Origin: Ornithodoros turicata
Lineage: Eukaryota; Arthropoda; Arachnida; Ixodida; Argasidae
Reading direction: 5' to 3'
Assembly: GCF_037126465.1 (NCBI RefSeq)
Contig: NC_088204.1
Span: 62,555,807-62,619,806 of the forward strand
Length of the DNA: 64,000 nucleotides
Shown: positions 25,201-37,200 of the stretch, in pieces
How positions within the stretch are numbered: position 1 is the stretch's first letter
How the letters are laid out: each line of letters opens with the position of its first letter
The notes under the pieces: generated by a model
The model's input: the letters and a program-made list of their open reading frames with translations, nothing else
Databases searched by the model: none
What the model was told of the DNA's origin: nothing
Position numbers and translations under genes: made by a program

Positions 25201-28200
25201 ATATTGAGCTCCTTCCATTATTCTTTTTATTGACAGCATGTTGGCTGCCATCCAGTCCATGAAAGTGACCCTTATCGTTGAAAGAACGGTTCAACAGCAA
25301 GCGAGCTGGTGATAGTGTCCATAATGGCGAGACCTGAAGAGGAGATACAAGAAGGGACATAAACACGCTATGTTGAGACATTGTGTATGTCCCTTCCTAT
25401 CCCTTGTCTCAGGGTTTTTCGCTATGGACCTTCATTATGTTTCCTTCGGCAAACTTTACATATTTTTATGTAGAATTGTGAAGGTACAGCCAGGCGCTGT
25501 TAGCAAATCACACAGTACTTTTCTTGAATCAAGATTCGATGGAAGGTACACAGTCATCTTCAGCATTGCACACATATATGGGACATGTTAATCACTTTGG
25601 AATGTCACAGACATGTCATGGAGGCCGGCACATGATTAGTGGTGCTGAACACACAACTATTTGTCATAGTTTAGGCATAAAAAGCAGTTTTGTCACCTGC
25701 ATGTTGAGGAAGATGTATCTCTACATGCTTTGCCATGACACAAATATATGAAGCAACAAATGTACCCTCTACTTTATTATGGTTATTAGTCAACACTGCC
25801 AAGAATGTGGGAACACAGTCTTGTACCACCTACACTCTTCAAAATGACATTCACACACGACACATTGCAGGTCAACGAGACTCCAGAATGATGTCCTCTC
25901 CCTCCCCATTGGCTGAGAACATTTTTCTACTACTTTGCATAATGGGAAGTTAGTACAAGAAACGTACACATTCCTTTTTTGAGCAAATCAGTATTCAGCG
26001 CGTTACCATACTGTGGTAGGCCTGCAGTGCATTACGTGGTACAGCACACACTGTAAGAAATTTCACCGTAGAACATGTCCCCCATTCTAATGACAGTCTT
26101 CTCCAGTTTTTCAAACTGCCATTTCCCATAGTGCTTTATGGTATGACACAGTATTTCTAAATCTTTACTGTAGTTTACTGGTTGTAGCAGAAAAAAGACA
26201 CCACTGTTTCCGATCACAGGACGCTCGCCATAAGTGCTATACGGAAACAGTACATGCTGCTCTCTAGCAGTTGTTCGTGTTTGGACATGGTATGGTGCAT
26301 GCAGGGTAAATTCCATGGTTAAAATATCCAAACGTGAACAACTGTTCGATTACATGATGTAGAATGCTCTGTAGTACAGTAAAACCTCCAAAGTCGGACA
26401 CCTCCCTACCTCGGACAACTCCCCATGATTTCATTGCACGGGCAGGCTCCCATTGAAACTACATGGGGACGAAATTCTCTATGTCGGACACCTCCCTATC
26501 TTGGAAGTAGGATAGGGTTTTCCCTGCAAAGTCGGACAAAACCCTGGCCAAATTACCTCAATGTCGGCCCATCTTTGCACCAAAAAGACCCAAAATGAGC
26601 CAGTGGCCTTGACTTTTGCCCCTTTTTCCCCCTATTCTGGTCTCAGCATTTTGTTGCTTTAGTTTTTCGAGTCCAAAAACAAGTGCTGTCAGTCTACATT
26701 GTTACGTGAGCACTTGTCTTCAGTTTGTCTAGAGCCTTTGAACGAGCACTGCACCAAAGCTATGAGAAGTAGGCTGACGCTTCAGAGACAAGTCCTTGCT
26801 GCTCGAAAAGCTCCGGATGTAATGCCATTGAGTAGAATCTGAACGGAATTGAATATAGTAAAATCAGTAATAATTATCAGTGAAGAGTGGGTAGAGGTAC
26901 CACTACCAGGCACCACCACCAGGTACCACTAAGGACCTTAAATTGAAGAAGGGGGACATTTCTCACAGCTGTGATCTCTTCCATTTTTTGTTGCCGTCAT
27001 ATTCTGTAACTCGGACACCTCTATACGTAGGAGACGCTTCGGCTGCACTGCGGGTGTCCAACATAGGAAGGTTTCACTGTATTTATGTTCCGTGTCATGT
27101 GACCACAAACAATACTGCACGGTCCCTTGATAGCTTTCTGGTCATGCAGCTCCGTCAAAAAGTTGGCCTAGGGACAACGGGAGCCGCGTGGTGGCGCCGC
27201 GATCGGAACGCGGTAGAATCTCCCGCTCGGGCCAGTCATGGGAACGGCAGATGCAGTGTTGTTTTTGCGCTTTTCCAGACATCCAACGAGAAAATTATTT
27301 GTTGCAATGGTTTTCTGCTACGTTGCAGCAACTATAATCGAATAATCGTTTTCTGTTCGGCATTATTTTATGCGTAAAGCTGCTGCCGACCACTTCGAGT
27401 GGCACGGATGTATTGTCGCGAGTCTCCTATCTTCAAACCCTCAACCGGAAATTCTAGCGCAGTTTATGTGCATAGGGCACGGTGGTAAGGTGATCTGTAC
27501 TTTACATAGCGGGTACAGTACATTTTACAGTTAATTGCGGACAGTTGCTGCGCCCATGACGGCGTACTAATTGACGCGATCGGCCGATCGCAATCACACC
27601 AGTCCTTTCACGAGGTACCAGATGAGTTACTCTCAATTGTTGCCACGAAGCTGATGAAGACAAAAGTATAGCGTCTAAAAAGATTCCGACAAGAAGGACA
27701 TGTCACGAAATTTAACCACTGTGCCCTTGTCCCGTTCATCTCTTGTTTTAGTCATCTATCGTCTGGACCTCATTTCTTTTACGAGACTGAAAAGAACCGC
27801 CATGTATCCGACATGCTTCCGTGAATCAATCTCGAGCGGCCTTTTTATCCTGCCATGCTAAAACACTTTAATGATGCGTACATTATTTAGCGTGTAAAGG
27901 ACTTACTACAGTTAATCTCAGACAGTTACATGACCGCTTAGAGGGCGCGTTCACATGTAGCAACTCGACAGCTCCACCCACAAGCAATCTTACGGCAACC
28001 GGAGAGCGTGGGTTCGAATCCAACTGGTGGAGTCTTTTCCTTATCAACCGTTTGTCAAATTACAGTCTTTTTTTTGCGCGAATAGATCATTATTACCTTC
28101 TAGAATGGAAATTGACATATTTTCGTGACGTTCGTAAGAAAAAAAATAAATAAAATAAAAAAAACGAGTATTTCTGAGCTGCACGTGCAGGATTTGAACC

Positions 28201-31200
28201 CGTGAATCCACGCCCTCGGGAGCAACGTGACAGTACTCCTCTCGCTGATTGGCCAGCGCGCGAGCAACTTTTTAAGTTTTCGTTCGAGGAGCGATTACGA
28301 GCAACTTGAGTTGCTGGAGGTTGCCGGTGTCGGACGACTGTCAATAACTCCAAAGTTGCTCAGAGTTGGTGGGAAAAGCTGCTCCGTGTGAACGCTGCCT
28401 TAGTATTTGACGCGATCGCTCGACCGCGATTACACGATTATTACAAATGTTGACATCCCTGGGAGCCAAATTAGCTCAAAAGCCCCAGTTCCATGAGCAA
28501 TTTTCTTTCAGATTCTCTCCATAAAAGCACTGAGTTCGTTGTTGGTGTCTACGGCAGACGCCTTCTTGTTACGGGGTTGTTTCCCGGGCATCGTTGTCTG
28601 ACGGAACGGCTTCGCAGTTTCGGCGTGCTCAGATACGACGGCAGCCGTCGAATATGCGCGGCACTGCATTGACTTTGTTTGCACGCAAGCTTTGACTTTC
28701 CACGCTTGTGCAGCACTTTATCGTCGTTGATGACGGGTTCGTCGTGCCATACGACATCGCAGTGGTCAAAGTGCTCCTCGCAGACACGTGTGTGTGGAGA
28801 GTCAAAACTGAACTGCCCACCATCAATGCGATGGGTGGCACGTTTCCACTTCTCACGCTTGTCAGAATTCGCAGGAAAAGCGAACACGTACACCCCCTTG
28901 CCACCCCCCGAATACCCAGAGCGACATTTGGTAACACAGCATGTCTCTGGCATGCTGCTAGCACACGGTTACAACGCGACAACAGCCGAAAGACGTGTAC
29001 TGCAATGGGAGACGCAGGCGTCTCTCTCCCGCGTTCCGATGGCAGCGCCACCACGCGGGCGCTCCGGTCCCTGGGCAAAGCTTCCCCATAGAGTTACGGA
29101 GAAGCTGCGTGACCAGGAAGCTATCAAGGGACCGTGAATAGTGTATATGCTTTTGCTCATGCTGCACAGCACAGGCGAATTGAGCTGCATGTGAGGATAA
29201 TAACATGAAACCCGAGGCGTGGAGGAAAAGGCATGACTTTACGGTCTCTGTGTCTGTTGTTTCATGTTGTAGTTGCGTACCAGCTGGTCTGTACATGAGA
29301 ATAGGTTTGATGCATTGTACACGCACCATACACATGAAGTATGTGGTGTGTTGTGATAGTAATGCCACTGCCAATTGAAGAATAATGCTCCAGGTGGATT
29401 GTTTCGGTACAATCTTGAACTATGCATACCAAGGGGTAGGGCATCTGCGTGACAGGTTTACCTAGAAGTAAGAATGTAAATGTTAGCTAAAGTCATTGAA
29501 TAATTAACATTATCAATATACTGCTGCAGATCATACCAACAATAGCACACAAGATGCTCCGATATGCTATGCAGGAATGTCTCTGTACTCACAATATTAG
29601 TACAGCAGCTACAGAAAGGCATAAAACTAGTTTTTGTATACATGATACCACTTGAATGCAACACAAGCTTCTGCTGCACCTGAGAAAAAGTATGTACTGT
29701 TGCACACATGATGCTGTTTGAATGTCTCGAAAACCATAATTTATGACCGAAAGACATCAACTGGAAGATTTCGATTTACCTTAGTCAAAACTGAGAAAAA
29801 GTATGTACTGTTGCACACATGAAACTGCTTGAACTGCCCTTGAGCGCTCTGGAAGAACACCTTATTTGTGACCAAAATACACAGCTGAGCGAACATTGAA
29901 TTTATACCTTACTCAAAATACACAAGATGTGCTGCCGTGCATGTGATACGATGATACTGCTTAAATGTACTCTGAAAGCGCTGGCACCTCAGGCATGGTT
30001 GCTCTAAGGTAGCGAGCAACAGCAAGGGTATACGAACACAAGAAGTCGAGCACAAGTGGTGGAATGTACTTGATTAATCAGAAAATGAAATGTCTCAGTA
30101 CCAGGTGTCACTGTTCCGTCAACAAAAACAGATGAACTTTGAAGGGGCGTCTGGTTGGCACTGGTGACAGCCTTCAGATTGAAACCCAGACGGTGATAGT
30201 TGAGACGTGGAGTGCAAGCTTTTCGGTGGTGCCAGAATGCCTGCGAAATCATTTAACAAATAAGGCAATTCCAAATCTGTACTGAGAATACACCCGCTGG
30301 GGCGTAATCTCAAAGGATGAAGCAGTAACTGACAGATAGCGTATTTTTCTCTTCTACGTGATGCAATTTGCACCGCATGACTGACTTGTCTAACATTACG
30401 CGTCTTACCTTTATCTGCTGCCTAGTCCTGCCCCTGCAATCTCCTGCTGCAGATAAGGTTGGCACGGCATCCCGGACGAGACATCTTCGGCTTCTTGTGA
30501 AACAAGTTGCGCATTGCTTCCGTAACATTCGTATGAGCCAGATGAACAGATCACTGCTTTCGAAGGTGGCACCCAGTCGGAGTTGTAACCGATTGTTGCA
30601 GTCAATAGATTTCTCTTTCACCTTTCGGAAAATTGTGGTTTGAAACATTGGAACTGCATGCTGAAGTGTTCTTGCAGACGGGAGCAAAACGCTCACGCAT
30701 TCTCGGCACGCAGCACAGAACACGAATCACACCAGGAAGTCTGTACTGGCCTAGCAAATGCTTTGCAGTCGAAGGAAGCAAAACTCACGTTCCTCGTGGG
30801 TTTAGTGAAGTCCAGAAATATACTGGCTCCCTAATAGCGAACTGTTTATCACTTCCCCAATGTGAATCTGCGCAGCAGACGGCTCGGCAGGAGAAACTGG
30901 CCGGCTTGGCGGAAGAAACCAAGCCAAAAGTCATGCCAAGCCGGAGCGCGGGCAGACCACGAATGTGTCGTCGACACAGGGTTTGCGGGCCACAAGACGG
31001 GATGTCAGTGAAACTAAAAATTCACTTTTTCGGAAAACCGCGAGGAGTTTGGGATAACTGTTTTGCATACATAATCGGTGTTCCCTTATGAACACATCGT
31101 GTGAGTACCATTCCATTCTGTAACACTCGAAAATCGGCGTAGCTGAGCTTTAACTAACTTTCAATAATGAACTTTTTCATTATGAATGAATAAAATAAAG

Positions 31201-34200
31201 AAATGGTGTTCCTTCACGATTTTTTTCTTCTGCGAACGATCTATCGAACGGATTTTTGTTCTCAAAACGGCTTTGGTATTTGGTGACCGAAGAGGTCAGA
31301 TGTTCTCATTGGAACAACTTCGTAGTTTTCCTAATTAAAATGTTAATTATTGAAAGAATTAAGACATTGCCTTAGGAGTCTGCTAATGCCCTTCTAGGGA
31401 ATGCCCTTGAGCCTACGCTATATCTCAAATTGAGTTCATCTCGGAAGAAGTGATAGATATATCTTTTAAAAAATATGATCACATTTACCTGGGATACCCT
31501 GCATACAGGGTAGGTGAAGTAAGACTGAATGAATTTGATGAAATCCGCGAATGACTTTCAAAATGACTTTCTCGCAAAAGTCGTTCAATATATCTATTCC
31601 GTACGCGACCAATTCAAAGGTGGTGACGTATAAACAAATAGCGCAGCCATTAACTAACATTCGCGATAAATCATTATAATTAGTGAAAATACGTTGACTG
31701 CGTAATTGCAAAGATGTAGAGCGTAACCCTGAGGGGCCTACGCCGCAAGAACCGAAATCGCAGAACCTTTTTGCACTTTAGTAAAAAAAAATGTGCGAAC
31801 ATACAAAATAATTGAACACTGTTCGGGTTTTGCGGCAATTTCTCCTCTCCGTGACTCGGTGTCACCACTTCTCAACTGACAACAGATTGTTACTGAAATC
31901 ATGGAACAGCCCGCTTTGTCCCTGGAGCGAGGGAAATAGCGATGTTGTTTCTCAGTCTACATTATCATACTTGATTTTCTTTGCGCGGTATCTCGTTTGG
32001 TCTGCACAACACAGTTCGCGATGTAATGCCATAAACGTCACACAATAAAACTACAAATGCATTACTGTAAAAACCTAGCAGATAACAAAAAGGCAATCAC
32101 CGATTCCGCTGCTTAATAAATGTCTTGTGTCAGATTTTAACGAGAGAAAAACAACGAGGACGCTAGGAAGCGGGGGCCCCATGTTTTGAGGAACAGCGTG
32201 ATGTCAGTATCGTCAAACGGTGACAGTGAAGGTGATAGGAAAGAGCGGCTGCCGAACTCGCGGCAACTCTCGACGATAGTGCATTTTCGCTCATTTTTTT
32301 AAGGGCACAGAGAAGTGTTACTGTTTCAATTCCTGCTGACTAGACTTCTCAGGGTTGTGTTCTCCCAATTCGGAATTGCGCGCTCAGCTTGTTTTCAGGA
32401 ATTACGAAGATTCATTACAAAAATAATTAACGGCCGCACTAATTACATTGATAATACACATACCGTTCACAACTAGAGCACTCGAGACATTGTGCTGCTT
32501 GGGCATCTCTCTTCCTTTTGTCTTTGATTCGAGCGCCTATTTGAGCAACACCTCCAGGATATGGAGAAGGCCTGTCCCTTGCGTCGCATTGGAAGGCCTG
32601 CTGTTACTATTGTGGATGCTGCCATGGAGTAAATGAAAGAACGAACGAGAAGAAAGCTCGAAGCAGGTCGTAGGCCTCCATATAGGTGACGTAAGCGTGC
32701 ATGCCCGACATTATTTAGGAAGTGTTGGTTTCGGCACTTTCTTGTGCCGAACATGACTCTTTCACCTCTCGATGTTCTGAAAATAAGAAAATAAACAAGC
32801 GGAAGACTGCTTATTTTTATTTCTCTAAGGGAGGGAGTTGATAACCGACAAGCATTCTTGATCGTGCCGGGAAGAGACTAAGACGCAAAATTTAGAATTA
32901 AGCATTGAAGTGTCTTCAGGATAAGGCCAAGAACAAACTGAAGCGTACGATACAGTGATCACTGAGTAACAAGGTGCAAGTAACAAAGTGAGGTGCTACT
33001 GAATTCGCTTTCTTAGCTTATCGAGCATAATTTCTTTTCAGCATAATGTAGGATAATTTATGGGCTTTTCCTCAGACGCTGTCACACATACGTCGGCACA
33101 TTTCCCTCAGAAGTCGCCCCAGGACACACACTGGTCATCGTCGACGGCATCCCCATTCCCCACAGAGAGAACAAAAAATGGACCAGGGCCAGCCTTACAA
33201 GTGGCAATCACCCCGTTCCACACGCTACGAGCAGCACCCCAGAACTCTGAGCAGCAGCACAGCGAAGAAAAGTTTGGCAAAGCTTATCAAAGCTGATTCA
33301 TCACGTTTTCATTCTGCGCTGGGCAATTGCTGCTGATAGCCGGGCTCCGCGCGCGATATCTGATGTACAAATTCCCTTTCTCGTCTGCCCACGTTTCATT
33401 CCATCTTCCTTCCTCCTCGCCCCATACTTTTCTTTCAAGTTGGCTTCCTTACACGTTCTTCTGCTATCAGGCAGAACCTGCATCAGAGGAGGTGTCCCTG
33501 AATTCTGGTCATGCCAAATCCACCGCTGTCAAATACGCCGCCATCTTTCCTCGTAAGACCGCTCGGGAGCACTCGCAGGATTCCGCCGTAAGCTGCGAAG
33601 ATTTTGCGACGCGCGCCCTTCGTGAATATCTACACTGCGTTGTAACTTTCCATACGACGGTGTTACGACAGATTCCGTCGCGCGAGATTTTTGTGAACCA
33701 GACCCCAGACCGATAGCGCCGCAGCAGCAGCTCTTTCGTCGCGGCGGCAGACGCGGATTGCGCTGCTGAGAGGAGATCGTCGTTCCGCACTTCGACGTCT
33801 CGTGACTCCCCTGGCTTCCTGCCAATGAACCGCTACCATTCTGCTTCCAGCTATGCTAACCAGAGTTGATCCAGCACAGGCTGTCCGCATGCCTCGACAT
33901 ATCTCTCGTCAAGACGCCATGTGTCTCGATGTGGCATTTACAGTGCAGTGGCGTTACCGCTTGAGACAAGTTGACTCTCCCCAATGCTGTCACTGCGGTG
34001 CTGTAGAAGTTGTAGGGCACATCCTTCTCCATTGCCCACACTGCCAACCTTCCCGAACCGTACTCTGCGGTCCCCTTAACGAGCTGGACTCTCGTCTCCT
34101 GTCTCACAAAATTGCTTGGTCCCCGGCCTCATCCAACCCACCAACGGTCTGTCCTCAAAGGTCTCTTGACCTTTCTGGATACCACAGGACTTCGATTCTT

Positions 34201-37200
34201 ATTGTGAAGGGGCTCATTATTCAACACCAGCAATGAGGTAGAGTATCGCCCCTGGCGATGAAACTCCCCATTCATCATCTCACTATGAAGTTGTTGTTTT
34301 TATATGAACGCAAGCCCGGGTCTGTCACCCTTAGCAGTTGAAAGATCATTATCTCTGTCCTGTTGACAAGGCGGCCTTGAACGCCGTATAGACGAAGTTG
34401 TGCAATATTGCGAACGCTTGTCTGGCGTCCGAGACAGGGTCGACCTCAGGACTACATACATCATTATCGCCGGCGTTAGCCTGAGAAATATATTGGCTTG
34501 TATGCCAGGTGGTGTTATATTTACTAACTCGAAAGCAAACATATACCCCCTTTGGAATTCCAGATGTCAATATATTGGGTCATTATTGGGTGGTAGTGCA
34601 CTAGAGACGGCTAGTTCACTGCTTATAATATTTCATGACTATACAGGGTGCTTGCTCTAACGTGTCCAGAAATGATATTTAAAGCGAGCGATAAAAGAAA
34701 AGCAAATGGTACTTTTCTGCTGCTTTAGTAAGAAACAGGTACTGCTTCACTAGTACCACCTGTTTCTTAGACAAGTAGCTGAGCGCTTGTTGCTCTTTTA
34801 TCGCTCGCTTTAAATAAAATTTCTGCACACGTTAGAGAAAACACCCTGTATATATATACAGGGTGTCCCGAAAAACGTGTCATCGAATTATAATAAAAAA
34901 CTACACCACCTAGAGTCATGCGGTCAACGGCATCTGTTCTTACTAGGTTTTTGCCGTCTCCTGATGTGAATGTCGTGTAACGTAAGTTTAAATATGTAAT
35001 TTTTTTTCGAACTGAAGTCGGAAATTTGCCAAGTAAAGGTCACTTCTCTACCCCACCAATGTGAATAGCATGTCTAATTTACTCAAATTAATGATAATTG
35101 ACAGGCATATTCAGGAGCTGTCCCATCGAAAAAATAGCCGAACATCATGCTGTACGGAGCTCGCACAGGATAGCGCGCGACGAATTTTTCAGCGCAATCG
35201 TTGTGGGGGTGCGTTCCAAAACAAACCCTCGAGTCGAGTAGGTCACATGACCGAGTTGTACCATGTAACCACAGAGTACGCGCCCGGTCGAGTAGCTTTG
35301 GGAGCGCATGGGGGACTCCGATCGAGTTAAGATGGAAGCCGGTGTCGGCACCGCTCTCATCTCGCGCGGGTCAGAGTTATTTTACAGAGCGACGATAACG
35401 GCGACTGGGAATGTATTATGAGCTGTTTACAGGAGTCACCATGCCCCGTCGGACATAGTTGAACTCTGTCTTGTCGGCCCAGTGGGCATTTGGCGTTTTC
35501 AGCACTTCGTGTATGTAGCTACTGACTGTACAGTTACATTCAGAGATTGCTTGTGTGGTAGTATTTCTTCCAAGACACTGCAGAATTATTCTTAAGCCCC
35601 TCTATTGGAGAATGAAAGGGAAAAGCAGCTGACATTGTCGTCATTTATTTGTTATTTTTTTGTGGGATGGAAGTTTTCACGTACGATTAGTTACCCCAAA
35701 TGCATGAAGTGGTATACATCCCGTTGCATTTGGTAGTCAGAATAAATAAAAAAAGGAAAAATGTGAACATCATGACGACAGAAGATGAAAAATACAAAAG
35801 GTGGAAGCTGCTGGTTGGAATCTTGGAACTGAGGTAGTGGTTTGGGTCACGGAAATGTTCGCGGCGTCGGAGTCGAATGTGAGCTGAATGGCTGAAACAA
35901 AAAACGTAATCAGAGCGCCATGAAGCGGTTCTGATAGTACACGTATCGCGCAAAAGCCTCCTGTTTCATTCATCCTGAAACAAGTCTGAGCTCTGGCGAA
36001 AAGACGGGAAATTCGTGACAGAGTTCTGTCGTGTTGTCCTTTCCTTACACAGCTCAGAATTTATCCAAGTTCCACCCAAGCATTTATCCACCAGCTAGCC
36101 TGCGCCTATGGTACATATTTTATCTGAAACCTGTTCACATGAACGTACCGACAAACCACCTTACAACTGTGAAGGTAAAGGAAGAAAAGTATTATTCCAT
36201 TTAAAATCCCGTTTCCGACACACGCACACAAAAGTAATAATAATAATAATACTGGTCAGTAATAGCCCTTGCTCCTAATATAGTTTTGAACGTTTCACAT
36301 AGAAGAGCGCACCAGCGAGACTGTCCTGGGAAATGTATCCAGCTCACATGTGTTTGGGCTTTCCCTGGTCCTCAAAAACCATGTCGCACAATCCGCATCG
36401 GAAGAGTGTTGCCATTTCGGTGTCCAGTTGTGTATTGATAACCCGTCGTGGAGGTCGAGGCTTTTTCGACAACCACACGTTCAGCTGGTTTCGATACCGC
36501 GCTTTCGCGGAAAAGAGCAGACGACAAAAGCATGACGTCATTACTCGAGCGAACCTTCCCTGACCGGCCTTCGGAGGAGAGTTGAATCGAGTTAAATCTC
36601 TGGTTACTCCACCTTGTTTTGGAACGCGGGTAGTGACGTCACCGAGTTACTCGACCCGGTTTTGGAACGGCGCTTCGGGTAGAGAGCTACTCCCGAGTTG
36701 ACTGGAGTAGGTTTTGGAACGCATCCTGATTCCGACGATAGGGGGTAGGAAACCCAGTCCACCCCGGCATCGCAGAAAAAGATAACACAGGCACGGCTTA
36801 TCGCGTCCGACTTTCGCTGGGATAATGCTTTCCCTCTCCCAATTTCATGATCTGTTATTTTTTTTATCACTCTGTGGGCCGGGTTTGGAACCTCCTTTCG
36901 TCGGACAGAGAGGGATAGCGCTCGAAAAGTCATCACACGTTATGGTCCGGTGCTCCGAAAAGCATGATGTTCGGCTACTTTTTGCGATGGGATATTTCGT
37001 GAATATCACTGTCAATTATCATGAATATGAGTGAATTCTGCACGCTCTTCATATTGGTGGGGTAAAAAAGTGACCTTTACTTGGCAGATTTCCGAGTTCA
37101 GTTCCTAATAATTAGTATAATGAAGCTTAAGTTAGATGATACCCACATCAGGAGGTGGTAAAAACCTAATAATAACAAACGTCCTTGACCGCATGATTCT

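Larger units (their letters stand above)
27118..29136 (-). mobile_element. P-element-like transposon, mostly deleted
   Basis: Terminal inverted repeats of ~150 bp: left 27118 'cacggtcccttgatagct', right 29136 (complement) the same word, with continuing similarity ('cgcgtggtggcgc', 'atcggaacgcgg'). The CA terminus suits P elements. Flanks aatactg and aatagtg differ at one of 7 bases and could be a decayed target duplication (P elements normally make 8 bp). A THAP domain gene reads inward from the right terminus. The rest of a P transposase is missing and a Harbinger-like MITE sits in the middle. Confidence 0.75.
23004..31500. mobile_element. 8.5-kb region bounded by diverged inverted repeats
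   Basis: Left 23004-23175 and right 31125-31500 are inverted copies: 'ggtgtcccagctaaatg' faces 'catttacctgggatacc', and 'ccgagatgaa', 'aggcaatgtcttaa' and 'agctacgccgattt' all have inverted partners. This may be one large old DNA transposon that received later insertions (Tigger and P-like elements), or two separate MITEs in opposite orientation. No transposase for it was recognised. Confidence 0.55.

Noticed and set aside
27990..28260. tRNA genes at the B-box words
   Set aside because: No acceptor stem, A box or anticodon arm could be matched; kept only as a tRNA-like feature inside a MITE.
30310..31091. P-element transposase remains upstream of the THAP element
   Set aside because: A few residues (LPSARTLQ) recall THAP-transposase sequence, but no longer match could be followed and the strand overlap with another frame is unresolved.
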